This document shows positions 26,778-35,181 of a stretch of DNA of 64,000 nt, piece after piece (position 1 is the stretch's first letter; every line of letters starts with the position of its first letter). The stretch covers positions 1 to 64,000 of the forward strand of contig JAKSKW010000002.1 in the NCBI GenBank assembly GCA_024401495.1, in the 5' to 3' direction. The position numbers were made by a program, and so were the translations under genes. The DNA comes from Paludibacteraceae bacterium (GTDB taxonomy: Bacteria > Bacteroidota > Bacteroidia > Bacteroidales > Paludibacteraceae). Under the pieces are notes generated by a model that was not told the origin of the DNA, did no database searches, and worked only from the letters and a program-made list of their open reading frames with translations.

Positions 26778-27032
26778 ATGTTAGACTTAATTGTATTTCT
26801 ACTAGTAGGAGCTCTAGCTGGTTACCTTGGGGGGCAATTGATGGGTAAAGCCAACAGTCTTTTGGTTAACATCTTGGTTGGTATCGTCGGCGGTATGATA
26901 GGAGGATGGGTATTTGGAGGCTTGTTCTCTTCACTTCCAACAGTCGGATCATTCAGTTTGGGTGGCTTGGTTACAGCAGTGCTTGGATCATGCATCCTTC
27001 TTTGGATTATCGGATTCCTTCAGAAGAAATAA
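26778..27032 (+). CDS. GlsB/YeaQ/YmgE (transglycosylase-associated) membrane protein
   Basis: Protein of 84 residues almost entirely made of three glycine-rich membrane helices (LIVFLLVGALAGYLGGQLMG, LLVNILVGIVGGMIGGWVFG, FSLGGLVTAVLGSCILLWIIG). This is the GlsB/YeaQ/YmgE family, small inner-membrane proteins often induced by stress; molecular function unknown. Single gene followed by a strong terminator. Confidence 0.9.
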   Translation: MLDLIVFLLVGALAGYLGGQLMGKANSLLVNILVGIVGGMIGGWVFGGLFSSLPTVGSFSLGGLVTAVLGSCILLWIIGFLQKK

Positions 27033-27060
27033 AACATTTTACTGAACAAAATCAGACAGT

Positions 27061-27112
27061 AGAGACGTCGCGTGCGGCGTCTCTTTTTTATTTCATGCGG
27101 CGTCTCTTTTTT
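27061..27112 (+). terminator. AGAGACG-palindrome terminator with duplicated right half
   Basis: AGAGACGtCGC-gt-GCGgCGTCTCT (27061-27084) is a hairpin followed by six T. The right arm plus T tract (TGCGGCGTCTCTTTTTT) is repeated at 27095-27112. The stem belongs to the same AGAGACG palindrome type as at 12865, 14416 and 50645, here acting as a terminator. Confidence 0.8.
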
Positions 27113-27240
27113 GTATAAAAAATCCACGTCTTCCCGATAACAACGAAAAAGAATAAAAGTTAATTTTGCACCGTTTTTTGAAAATGGCGTGAGATACCAC
27201 GTCCAAACCAAGATGCAATTAACTACTATTAAATAATAAA

Positions 27241-27966
27241 ATGAAAAAATTTTTCTTGCCTATCGCTATCGTTGCTATGGGTATGTTCGCAAGCTGCGCG
27301 AAGAAGGAAGCAGCAAAGTGTGAGGCTGGTGCAACAAAGTGTTGCGCATACCAGGATTCAGTAAAGGCAACATTGAACGCTGCTGTTAACACTCCAGAGG
27401 AGGCTATCGCTCGTTTGAAGGATGGTAACGCTCGTTATGTAGCTGGACAGTCTTGTTTCCCTCACGTTGACGCTGCTCGTATCGCTGAGACATCAAATGG
27501 TCAGAAGCCTTTCGCAGCTGTAGTAGCTTGTGCTGACTCACGTGTTCCAGTAGAGTTCATCTTCGATCAGGGTATCGGTGATATCTTCGTTATCCGTACA
27601 GCTGGTAACAATGTAAACGACGACGCTGTTATGGGTAGCATCGACTACGCAATCGAGCACCTTGGTGTTAAGACTGTTGTTATCCTTGGTCACGAGTCTT
27701 GCGGTGGTGTGACAAGCGCTATCGAGGGCGAGATTAAGGCTAACGAAGAGGCTAAGATCGACGAGTTGCTTACTATGATCCAGAACGACGTTAAGCAGTA
27801 TGTTGGTAAGAAGGATTCTCTTGACGCTGCAATCCGTTTGAACGCTGCAACTCAGGTTAAGAGAATTGACGATCGCAATCTTGTTAAGGAGTTCGTTGAG
27901 TCTGGTAAGACTAAGATTGTTGGTGCTTACTACAACATCCACGACGGTAGCGTTACTTTCAATTGA
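27241..27966 (+). CDS. Beta-carbonic anhydrase lipoprotein
   Basis: Protein of 241 residues with a lipoprotein signal (MFASCAKKEA, lipidated Cys19). Zinc ligands of a beta-class carbonic anhydrase are present: Cys97 in VACADSRV, with Asp99 of the Asp-Arg pair, and His151 and Cys154 in GHESCGG. It interconverts CO2 and bicarbonate at the envelope. TAATTTTG at 27161-27168 fits a -7 element, giving a leader of about 70 bases. Strong codon bias suggests high expression. Confidence 0.93.
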   Translation: MKKFFLPIAIVAMGMFASCAKKEAAKCEAGATKCCAYQDSVKATLNAAVNTPEEAIARLKDGNARYVAGQSCFPHVDAARIAETSNGQKPFAAVVACADSRVPVEFIFDQGIGDIFVIRTAGNNVNDDAVMGSIDYAIEHLGVKTVVILGHESCGGVTSAIEGEIKANEEAKIDELLTMIQNDVKQYVGKKDSLDAAIRLNAATQVKRIDDRNLVKEFVESGKTKIVGAYYNIHDGSVTFN

Positions 27967-27992
27967 TAATTAACGATTAACAGTTAATAATT

Positions 27993-28024
27993 AAGGGGTG
28001 AACCGAAAGGTTCGCCCCTTATTT
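27993..28024. terminator. Hairpin terminator between convergent genes
   Basis: AAGGGGtGAACC-GAAA-GGTTCGCCCCTT: a long stem with a GNRA-type tetraloop, followed by AT-rich sequence, between carbonic anhydrase and the convergent glycosyltransferase. Confidence 0.8.
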
Positions 28025-28036
28025 GTTATTTATAAT

Positions 28037-29170
28037 TTAGCATTTCGTATTCAGCATTTTATAGATTTCCTTGATCTCCCTCGCACACTGTTCTTCGGAA
28101 AATCTCTTCGCATACTCTTTTCCGTCGGCAACCATCTTCGCTCTCAAACCAGAATCTGTCAAGACGCGATTGATAGCGCCGGACATCTCTTTGTCATTAG
28201 TAGGATCGACGTAGATTGATGATGCTCCACCTGCCTCTTCCAAGCATGATCCTGTGGCTGCGACGACGGGAACCCCTGCGTTCAAAGCCTCAACAATCGG
28301 AATGCCAAAACCTTCGTAGAAAGATGGGTAGACGAATACCTCCGCTTGAGCATACACGGCAGGAAGATCTTTGAAATCAATGCCTGAGATGATTGTTATT
28401 CTTGTGTCTAACTTATTATTCTTCACATACTCATCAATCTTGGCGGCGTATTTTGTGCGTCGGCCTACAATCACAAGTGAGACAGCCTCATCAATATCTT
28501 TCAAGGCTCTGACTATCTGCAACGCATTCTTGCGAGTCTCGATGCTTCCAACGTTGAGGATATATCTCTTTGGAAGATTATATTTCTTTGCGACGCGAGC
28601 CTTCTCGTCTTCACTTATCTCCTTCGCAAACTGTGCGTCGCAACCTTGATAAACAACCTTAATTTTTGCCGGATCAATATTATACAACTCCACGATATCC
28701 TTCTTCGTGCGTTCACTCACAGCGATCACCACGTCGCTATTCTCGGCTGCCTTACGGAATTTATAATCGTAGATTTTACGGTCGATGAATTTGTAGCATT
28801 CTGGCATCTTGCGAAAGATGAGGTCGTGGATAGTCACCACACTCTTCATCTTGCTCTTGGCTATATTGAGTGGCAACTCATTGCTGAGTCCGTGGAAGAT
28901 TTCTGCACCGTCGTGCTCGGCATCCTGAGTGACGCCAAAAGTACGCCACACGCTTGCGAAAACAGAGTCTTTGATGACAAGGCGGATCTGTGGAGCGAAG
29001 GAATCCATGATTCTTTGCATCCATGCGTTCATCCTTCCTTTAGGAGAATAGACGACGAATTTATCGTCGGCATCAGCATGTTTGCATAGTGATTCCAACA
29101 CATATCGGCTGTAGTTGCCGAGTCCTGTCCCATTTTTTACGGCTCTTTTGCCATCGAACGCAATCTTCAT
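28037..29170 (-). CDS. Glycosyltransferase family 4 protein
   Basis: About 377 residues from the ATG at 29168-29170. GT4/GT-B fold: N-terminal MKIAFDGKRAVKNGTGLGNYSRY, the central VVYQGCD and LPKRYILNVGSIETRKNA near 215, and the donor-binding FVYPSFYEGFGIPIVEALNAGVPVVA near 285 with the EGFG and E residues of the retaining family. It transfers a sugar from a nucleotide donor, probably for surface polysaccharide or glycolipid; the acceptor is unknown. It stands alone with TACTTTTG (minus strand, 29192-29199) as the -7 element, which rules out the longer frame to 29194. Confidence 0.9.
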   Translation of the reverse strand: MKIAFDGKRAVKNGTGLGNYSRYVLESLCKHADADDKFVVYSPKGRMNAWMQRIMDSFAPQIRLVIKDSVFASVWRTFGVTQDAEHDGAEIFHGLSNELPLNIAKSKMKSVVTIHDLIFRKMPECYKFIDRKIYDYKFRKAAENSDVVIAVSERTKKDIVELYNIDPAKIKVVYQGCDAQFAKEISEDEKARVAKKYNLPKRYILNVGSIETRKNALQIVRALKDIDEAVSLVIVGRRTKYAAKIDEYVKNNKLDTRITIISGIDFKDLPAVYAQAEVFVYPSFYEGFGIPIVEALNAGVPVVAATGSCLEEAGGASSIYVDPTNDKEMSGAINRVLTDSGLRAKMVADGKEYAKRFSEEQCAREIKEIYKMLNTKC

Positions 29171-29347
29171 CTGAAAGTTGTTATAGTGGTGCAAAAGTAG
29201 GCATTTTATTTAGATAAAATAAGAGCAGAGTTGCATAAAAGAAACTCTGCTCAGATTATTACGTAATTTTGAACAAATGCTTTGCTTATTTCCTAAAATC
29301 TTGCGAAATTCGTATTGTTTTTGAAAGGGAAAACTTCTAATCAAAAA

Positions 29348-29430
29348 GCCCAAGTGGCGAAATGGTAGACGCGCTGCTTTCAGGTGGCAGTGGCCGTAAG
29401 GCTGTGCAGGTTCGAGTCCCGTCTTGGGCA
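29348..29430 (+). tRNA. tRNA-Leu (anticodon CAG)
   Basis: Cloverleaf by eye: acceptor GCCCAAG / CTTGGGC, D arm with AATGGTAGAC, anticodon stem CTGCT/GGCAG with loop TTCAGGT (anticodon CAG at 29381-29383), a long class II variable arm (GGCCGTAAGGC hairpin) and the T loop TTCGAGT. Discriminator A; CCA is not encoded. The T stem seems to contain one A-C mismatch. Confidence 0.93.
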
Positions 29431-29467
29431 CAATGAAAATTCTAAATTAGAAATGCGGAATGCAAAA

Positions 29468-29475
29468 TTATTTTA
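29468..29475. repeat. Left 8-bp flanking duplication (TTATTTTA)
   Basis: TTATTTTA directly left of the inverted-repeat-bounded element; the identical octamer follows the right end at 30712-30719. Consistent with a target-site duplication, though the sequence is AT-rich. Confidence 0.55.
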
Positions 29476-29612
29476 GGAGATTATATACAAAATGGCATAA
29501 GACTTGTAATCAAAAGACTCAACGACTAATCAACACTTTTGAAGCACTTTATATAAGCACGGAAAGAATGTTGTGACGCTTGTTCAACTAATCTCATTTT
29601 GGAATCAAAATC

Positions 29613-29636
29613 ACTAATTTGTTCGTTAATTAGTGT
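29613..29636 (+). promoter_or_regulatory. Palindrome in the promoter of the element's gene
   Basis: CACTAATT-tgttcgtt-AATTAGTG, an 8-bp perfect inverted repeat. Its right arm overlaps the expected -33 position of a TACTTTTG -7 element at 29654-29661 (19-base spacing from TTAG). A repressor site at the promoter is plausible. Confidence 0.5.
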
Positions 29637-29700
29637 TAAGAATACTGTTGTTGTACTTTTGTCAATGATAAATTTTAGTATAAATTAAATTTTGATGATT

Positions 29701-30642
29701 ATGAAAACATTTGAACATTTTGTTTATGACATTAAACAAGAACAAACATCAAAGGTTTGTGAAGCATTATACACGGAACAAGGTACATTTCACTATGAAT
29801 CTCTTTGTTCCGAATATGCTTTGAAATTCATCACGGACAAATTAGAGTTGAAACCTTATTTGGAATCAATATGGAGCATTCTTCAAGAATCATATCAAAA
29901 GATAGGAGGATTGAAAACATACAACTCATTTCAAAGTTTCGTGTCAATGGCTAAAAACGCAAAATTAGTCTTTGATGAAAACAACAATATTATTGCTTGT
30001 GCTATATATAGAAAAATAGAAAATAGTTACAAGTGTGTCGCAATTGGATGTGTACAAGATAATAAGATTGGTAAATTGGGTTTGCAAGAAATTATCAAAG
30101 ACGATATTACAAAAACAGATTTACATTTTTGGGGGGAAGTGAGTGGTGCTATAGAACATTATATGAAGAAATTTAACGCTTATCCTATGCACAAGTTGGT
30201 TGCATATAAAATATTGGATGTGAATGAAGAAGAAATAGACACAAATACAAATGATGATGTTCATTATAAACGTCAACTTGGAAAAGATAAAGAAATTTTT
30301 CAAAAAATGATTTTTGGAGTCAAGAGTCAAGAAATTTTTGAAGAAATGATTGAAATGATTGACAATTATGAAGGTTTTATGAAAGAAGTGAACAAACTCA
30401 ATGAGAATAACAATGCGATGTATAATGTAAAACAAGCACTGTTTATAATCAATAACATTGCACGTTTGTACGAGGAAAATGAACTCCGAGAATTGCTTCC
30501 TAATTGGTATGAAGCGTTATTGATGTCAAAAGAAACATTAGAACGCAACAACGAAAACTCATTATATGATGAGGAAATCGGATATGTTGATTATTTTATA
30601 TCCACATTGCCGATACTACAACTCCACAAAATTGAAAAGTGA
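29701..30642 (+). CDS. Unknown protein carried by the inverted-repeat element
   Basis: About 313 residues (ATG at 29701; another ATG at 29695 is possible). I do not recognise the family with confidence. No signal peptide or membrane segment. The middle (about 80-170) alternates strands and helices: NAKLVFDENNNIIACAIYR, YKCVAIGCVQDN, KLGLQEIIKDDI and FWGEVSGAIEHYMKKF; this order recalls GNAT-fold proteins seen in phage genomes, which is only an impression. The C-terminal 110 residues are helical. Markedly AT-rich against its neighbours. It sits inside terminal inverted repeats, so it is cargo; a defence or selfish function is possible but unproven. Confidence 0.65.
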   Translation: MKTFEHFVYDIKQEQTSKVCEALYTEQGTFHYESLCSEYALKFITDKLELKPYLESIWSILQESYQKIGGLKTYNSFQSFVSMAKNAKLVFDENNNIIACAIYRKIENSYKCVAIGCVQDNKIGKLGLQEIIKDDITKTDLHFWGEVSGAIEHYMKKFNAYPMHKLVAYKILDVNEEEIDTNTNDDVHYKRQLGKDKEIFQKMIFGVKSQEIFEEMIEMIDNYEGFMKEVNKLNENNNAMYNVKQALFIINNIARLYEENELRELLPNWYEALLMSKETLERNNENSLYDEEIGYVDYFISTLPILQLHKIEK

Positions 30643-30711
30643 CTTTATGTTAAAGGAAACGGCATAAATACTTGCAACTACAAGTTCTATGCCATTTTGT
30701 ATATAACCCCT

Positions 30712-30719
30712 TTATTTTA
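30712..30719. repeat. Right 8-bp flanking duplication (TTATTTTA)
   Basis: Exact copy of the octamer at 29468-29475, immediately outside the right terminal inverted repeat. Confidence 0.55.
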
Positions 30720-30723
30720 TTAA

Positions 30724-30765
30724 TTAGCATTTAGCATTTAGCATTTAGCATTTAGCATTTAGCAT
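30724..30765. repeat. Six tandem copies of the heptamer TTAGCAT
   Basis: Perfect 7-bp tandem repeat (six units) ending exactly at the stop codon of the minus-strand thioredoxin-like gene. Read on the minus strand it is ATGCTAA repeated, a perfect version of the AATGC intergenic theme found at 2891, 28030, 29440 and 39245. Confidence 0.9.
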
Positions 30766-31863
30766 TTAAAACTTGTATCCGATAAACGGAATGTTCTTTC
30801 CTACGATGGTTCCGTTCTTGTTGAATAGGAATACCGAGGGAACGACGTCGAGATTATATGTCACTACACTTTTCCCCTGCAAATCGTTCACACATATCCA
30901 TGGACACTGCTCAGCGGCCTCTTTGAATGCCTCTTTGTCCTCGTCGAAACTGACATGGTAAATCTCCAAATCCGGATTAGCCTTATAGTACGACTTCATA
31001 TTTTCCAACACTACAGGATCCATATTTCTTAGATTCCAGAAAAGAAGGATCAAATTCTTATTCCTTATACAGTTAAGGCTGACGATGTCTTCGTTTGCAT
31101 CGGGAAGACACAAGTCGACATACGAGGCTTTCTCTGAGTACAACAAGCCATCTCCCACTTTGCCGTTGGTATCCTTTTCTGTTAACTTTGTAAGCAACTG
31201 GTTAGAATACACGTTGTTAGGACGGATCATGTTCCATCCATTGGCGACGATTGCAAGCAGACGTCGGTCGTCTTTGTCGTTGAAATCGTAGGGTTCGATG
31301 CCATAGATCAACTTGACGTTCATCGCATAATATGCCACTGGTGCGACGGGGTTGGCTTTCACTAACGAATCGGCCATTGTTCTATATTGCATCACACGCG
31401 AGTAGATAAGTTTCTTCATCTGCTTCTTCGGACATTTGTCGCCCATAAGCATCAGTGTGCTGATATATTTGTTTGTGGCTCTCACATGTTGGCTCAACTT
31501 GCAGACTTGTGCCGCTTCGTCGTCTCCTGTGATTGAAAGTTCGCCATGAGATGATGCATGAAATTTGATGTTCTCCGTAGAGTCTGCACAGAACATCGCA
31601 AATAATGAGTCTGATCTAAGTTGGAAGAACGTCATTCTTGACACTGCGTTACGCTTTATCTCGAAACTACCGTCTTCTTTCACCACTGCCGAGTCGGTGC
31701 AAACTGGTTTTGAGGATGTTATGCTATCTATATACACCACTTTTCCTGCTATGGCAGGGATTTTCCCGTTGATTGTTAGCGTAGGATTTTTCTGACAAGA
31801 AACAACACTCAATGTCAGTGAAATAATAGTAAATGTTTTGAGTATAATATCATACAACTTCAT
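30766..31863 (-). CDS. Thioredoxin-like lipoprotein lacking CxxC, DUF4369-type N-terminus
   Basis: Protein of 365 residues with a lipoprotein signal (LSVVSCQK). Residues 25-120 resemble the DUF4369 domain common in Bacteroidetes TlpA-like proteins (INGKIPAIAGKVVYIDS and VVKEDGSFEIK). Residues 235-365 have a thioredoxin fold (ILLFWNLRNMDPVVLENMKSYY, LDVVPSVFLFNKNGTIVG), but the place of the redox WCxxC is WNLRNMD, so disulfide chemistry is not expected. Probably a structural or binding relative. TATTTTTG (minus strand, 31895-31902) is a likely -7 element. Confidence 0.82.
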   Translation of the reverse strand: MKLYDIILKTFTIISLTLSVVSCQKNPTLTINGKIPAIAGKVVYIDSITSSKPVCTDSAVVKEDGSFEIKRNAVSRMTFFQLRSDSLFAMFCADSTENIKFHASSHGELSITGDDEAAQVCKLSQHVRATNKYISTLMLMGDKCPKKQMKKLIYSRVMQYRTMADSLVKANPVAPVAYYAMNVKLIYGIEPYDFNDKDDRRLLAIVANGWNMIRPNNVYSNQLLTKLTEKDTNGKVGDGLLYSEKASYVDLCLPDANEDIVSLNCIRNKNLILLFWNLRNMDPVVLENMKSYYKANPDLEIYHVSFDEDKEAFKEAAEQCPWICVNDLQGKSVVTYNLDVVPSVFLFNKNGTIVGKNIPFIGYKF

Positions 31864-32012
31864 GGCTTTCCAGTTTTACTCATTGACTACGTTTCAAAAA
31901 TAAGCAATGTTTGTATCATATTGAAATATAATCATTGTTTTTTTATAGAAACAAAAACATTATTTTTGTGGCAAACAAAGTTTTAGAGAAATAATAAAGG
32001 AAAAAGAAATAC

Positions 32013-33827
32013 ATGGAGCAACAGCAGACTCAGGCGTGGGGATCACGAATTGGACTGATTTTGGCGATGGCAGGAAATGCTGTCGGCTTAGGCAATTTTT
32101 TGCGTTTCCCTATTCAAGCGGTAAATAACGGTGGAGGTGCGTTCATCATCCCCTATCTTGTATCATTCTTCCTTCTTGGTCTGCCTCTTCTTTTTATAGA
32201 GTGGAGTACAGGAAAGTTGGGTGGAATGTCGGGGCATCACTCCCCACCTATGATTCTCCAGTCGGCCCACCGTCATCCGATATGGAAATATTTCGGATCG
32301 ATGGGAATTTTCTGCAGTACACTTATCTGCGCCTACTACGTCTACATTGAGAGCTGGACTCTTTCGTATGCCATTCATTCTGTCTGCGGAACATTCATGG
32401 GGATGACCGAAAATGAGGTGGCTGCCTTTTTCGGCAAATACCTTGATCTTAATGTTTCGACGTCGTTCCTTCCTCACGACACTTTGATATGCTTCATCTT
32501 ATGTATTGTCTTCAACATTTGGATTCTTGCCAAAGGTATCAAAGACGGTATTGAGCGTGTGGCAAAGGTGGCAATGCCTATGCTTTTGCTCTTCGGAATC
32601 TTCCTTGTGGTGAGAGCCTATACTCTTGATAAGGGCGACGCGGGGGCGACGTTCGGCAGTATGGATGGATTCAACTATCTGTGGACTCCACAGTTTGACT
32701 CTCTTGCCAATCCAAAGGTTTGGCTTGCCGCTGGTGGACAGGTGTTCTTCACCATGTCGCTTGGAATGGGCTGTATACAGTGTTATGCGTCGTATATTAA
32801 GAAACACGATGATATTGTGTTGAACTCGCTTACTGCTGGCTTCACTAATGAGTTTACAGAGGTGGTGCTTGGAAGCGCGATTATTTTCCCTATCGCAGTT
32901 GGATACTTTGGTGTGCCTGCAGTGCTTGAGATGACACAGTCTGGTGGATTCAGTCTTGGATTCAAGACGCTTCCATACTTGTTTGCCCAGTGGGGACCAG
33001 TGTTGTCGGCGTTGGCAGGGTTGGCATTCTTCGGTTTGCTATTCTTCTCGGCAGTAACGTCGTCGCTCGCCATTTCAACGCCATTGGTTTCTTTCTTCAC
33101 CGACAGCTACAAGTGGACACAGAAGAAAGCATCGTGGATATATGGAGTGATTTTGTTCTTCCTTGCTTTGCCGACGGTACTTTTCTTCGACAAGGGAGTA
33201 TTTGACCAGTACGACTTCTGGGCTGGCACGTTTGCCCTGTTCTTCTTTGGAATGGTGGAGACGGTGATGTTCTCATGGGTGATGGGAATGGATAAAGGTT
33301 GGCGTATAATCCACTATGGAGCTGAGGTTAAACTTCCGGTTATCTTCAAGTATATTTTAAGATATGTCACACCTGTTATGATGATTTTGATTTTTGTGAC
33401 TTCCGTAATCAAACCAGTCAACGACGACTGGAGCAAGATTTCATTGTCAGGTTGGGAGGTTGACAATTCATCGATTATAGGAGAGTTGACACACAAAGGA
33501 ATCGGAGCCAACTCGTCGTGGTGGGCAGACTATTACTATTCTGATTATGTTGGCGAGGTGACTGGAGTGACAGTCAATTCCGTCGACATCAATCTTGGAG
33601 AGAGTGTCAAGACGGTTTCGCTGCCAGAGGGTACAGTGCCAGTGGTGAAGATGGGAGATCGAGTAGAGCAGGGCACAGCGCTTAGCAAAGGCACCGTCAT
33701 CAACGATGTCATGTATGTCGACATCACACGTATATCGCTATTGCTTTGCCTAGTGGCACTTTGTGTGATGATATACTTCGTCGACAAGAAGAATAAGGAT
33801 AATCAAATTAGATACGAGGAGGATTAA
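32013..33827 (+). CDS. Sodium-dependent transporter, NSS/SNF family
   Basis: Protein of 604 residues. The N-terminal AWGSRIGLILAMAGNAVGLGNFLRFP is the sodium- and substrate-binding helix 1 of the neurotransmitter:sodium symporter family; about 11-12 membrane helices follow to residue 490. The last 110 residues contain an extra-membrane insertion (DDWSKISLSGWEVDNSS to NDVMYVD) before a final helix, longer than many bacterial members. It imports an amino acid with sodium; substrate unknown. The MetS-like 35-residue gene follows three bases later. TATTTTTG at 31961-31968 is a likely -7 element. Confidence 0.92.
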   Translation: MEQQQTQAWGSRIGLILAMAGNAVGLGNFLRFPIQAVNNGGGAFIIPYLVSFFLLGLPLLFIEWSTGKLGGMSGHHSPPMILQSAHRHPIWKYFGSMGIFCSTLICAYYVYIESWTLSYAIHSVCGTFMGMTENEVAAFFGKYLDLNVSTSFLPHDTLICFILCIVFNIWILAKGIKDGIERVAKVAMPMLLLFGIFLVVRAYTLDKGDAGATFGSMDGFNYLWTPQFDSLANPKVWLAAGGQVFFTMSLGMGCIQCYASYIKKHDDIVLNSLTAGFTNEFTEVVLGSAIIFPIAVGYFGVPAVLEMTQSGGFSLGFKTLPYLFAQWGPVLSALAGLAFFGLLFFSAVTSSLAISTPLVSFFTDSYKWTQKKASWIYGVILFFLALPTVLFFDKGVFDQYDFWAGTFALFFFGMVETVMFSWVMGMDKGWRIIHYGAEVKLPVIFKYILRYVTPVMMILIFVTSVIKPVNDDWSKISLSGWEVDNSSIIGELTHKGIGANSSWWADYYYSDYVGEVTGVTVNSVDINLGESVKTVSLPEGTVPVVKMGDRVEQGTALSKGTVINDVMYVDITRISLLLCLVALCVMIYFVDKKNKDNQIRYEED

Positions 33828-33830
33828 AAT

Positions 33831-33938
33831 ATGAGTGGAGAAGCTTTGACAATGTTGCTTTTGGTGCAGGTGCCAATCGCCGCAATCACGATATATTTCT
33901 ACATCAAGATTTTGAAGAGTAAGAAGCCAGGAGCTTGA
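33831..33938 (+). CDS. MetS-like small subunit of the NSS transporter
   Basis: Very short ORF: 35 residues starting MSGEALTMLLLVQVPIAAIT, one membrane helix and a basic tail (KILKSKKPGA). This matches the MetS family, the single-helix partner that the MetP methionine/alanine importer of Corynebacterium needs. It lies three bases behind the NSS gene and before the shared terminator, exactly where MetS is expected, so it probably is needed for the transporter. Confidence 0.82.
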   Translation: MSGEALTMLLLVQVPIAAITIYFYIKILKSKKPGA

Positions 33939-33956
33939 TGAAAATGGTAATCAATA

Positions 33957-33990
33957 AAAAAGCCTTAAAGCATTTGCTTTAAGGCTTTTC
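33957..33990 (+). terminator. Rho-independent terminator
   Basis: AAAAGCCTTAAAGCA / TGCTTTAAGGCTTTT hairpin with a very short loop and flanking A and T runs, behind the MetS-like gene and also facing ilvE. Confidence 0.87.
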
Positions 33991-34011
33991 TGTTATTTGT
34001 TATTGTCAATC

Positions 34012-35034
34012 TTACTCAACAATCATAACCCAACCGTGCTTGTCCTCGATCTCTCCGTACTGGATACCACGGATAGTCTTGTAAAGTTTCTCGCTGATTG
34101 GTCCAGGAGTGCCATTCTTAGCGATGACGTAGCTCTTGCCTGCATCTGGATCATCAATACGTGAGATAGGGCTGATTACGGCAGCTGTACCACATGCACC
34201 AGCCTCCTCCATTGTCTCAAGCTCCTCGATAGGAATTGCTCTCTGCTCAACCTTCAAACCAAGATCCTTAGCAATCTGCATCAAACTGTTGTTTGTGATA
34301 GATGGAAGGATTGAAGTCGACTTTGGAGTGATATATGTATTGTTCTTGATACCGAAGAAGTTAGCGGCACCAGCCTCATCGATATACTTCTTCTCCTTAG
34401 CGTCAAGGTAGAACTCACAAGAGTAACCAAGATCGTGAGCGCTCTTGTTAGCCAAAAGGCTGGCAGCGTAGTTACCACCTACCTTGTAGATACCTGTTCC
34501 AAGAGGAGCTGAACGGTCGTACTTACGAGTCACAACGTATGGAGTTGTAGCGAAACCACCCTTGAAGTATGGACCTACTGGAGTCACGAACATCATACAT
34601 AGGTATTCAGTAGAAGGGCGAACACCTACCTGTGCGCCGATACCGATAAACAAAGGACGGATATACAATGAAGCACCGCTCTCGTAAGGTGGAATGAAAC
34701 GCTCGTTAAGCTTAACAACCTTCTTCACCATCTCAATAAACTTCTCAGTAGGAAGCTCAGGCATCAAAATACCCTGGCAAGTGTGCTGAAGACGCTCTGC
34801 GTTTGCCTGTGGGCGGAAGACGCGGATCTTACCGTCTTTGCATCTGTAAGCCTTCAAACCTTCGAATGCCTCCTGTCCGTAGTGTAGGCAAGTAGCAGCC
34901 ATGTGGATGTTCAATGTCTCCTCTGAGCTAACCTCGATCTCGCCCCATTTGCCATCTCTCCAATAGCAACGAACATTATAATCTGTCTTTCTATAGCCAA
35001 ATCCCAAATTTGACCAATCAAGTGTATCAGCCAT
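34012..35034 (-). CDS. ilvE: Branched-chain amino acid aminotransferase
   Basis: Protein of 340 residues of the PLP fold-type IV class. Seen are YGQEAFEGLKAYRCKDGKIRVFRP near 50, the PLP-lysine region KVGGNYAASLLANKSAHDLGYS near 195, EAGAANFFGIKN near 225 and EEAGACGTAAVISPI near 275. It catalyses the last step of Leu/Ile/Val synthesis with glutamate. Monocistronic; TATTTTTG (minus strand, 35070-35077) is the likely -7 element. Confidence 0.95.
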   Translation of the reverse strand: MADTLDWSNLGFGYRKTDYNVRCYWRDGKWGEIEVSSEETLNIHMAATCLHYGQEAFEGLKAYRCKDGKIRVFRPQANAERLQHTCQGILMPELPTEKFIEMVKKVVKLNERFIPPYESGASLYIRPLFIGIGAQVGVRPSTEYLCMMFVTPVGPYFKGGFATTPYVVTRKYDRSAPLGTGIYKVGGNYAASLLANKSAHDLGYSCEFYLDAKEKKYIDEAGAANFFGIKNNTYITPKSTSILPSITNNSLMQIAKDLGLKVEQRAIPIEELETMEEAGACGTAAVISPISRIDDPDAGKSYVIAKNGTPGPISEKLYKTIRGIQYGEIEDKHGWVMIVE

Positions 35035-35181
35035 AATTTTTCTAATTTATGAATTTCATTACTTTCCTACAAAAATAACGACTTTTTTAGAATGTTATTT
35101 TCAAATGGGAGATTTTTTTAATTTTATATTAAATCAACACTGGAAAAAATCACTACAAATATGCAAACAAGATATAGAATA

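Larger units (their letters stand above)
29476..30711 (+). mobile_element. 1.24-kb element with 33-bp terminal inverted repeats carrying one gene
   Basis: The ends at 29476-29508 and 30679-30711 are inverted copies of each other (28 of 33 positions match; the run TTATATACAAAATGGCATA is identical). An exact 8-bp repeat lies outside both ends. The only gene inside has no transposase features, so this looks like a non-autonomous or cargo-carrying transposon. The outer GGAGATTATATA is shared with the short dispersed repeats at 42560 and 53541. It inserted 45 bases behind tRNA-Leu. Confidence 0.7.

Noticed and set aside
32163..32807. Minus-strand frames inside the NSS transporter gene.
   Set aside because: Antisense to a confident membrane protein; basic, motif-free translations.
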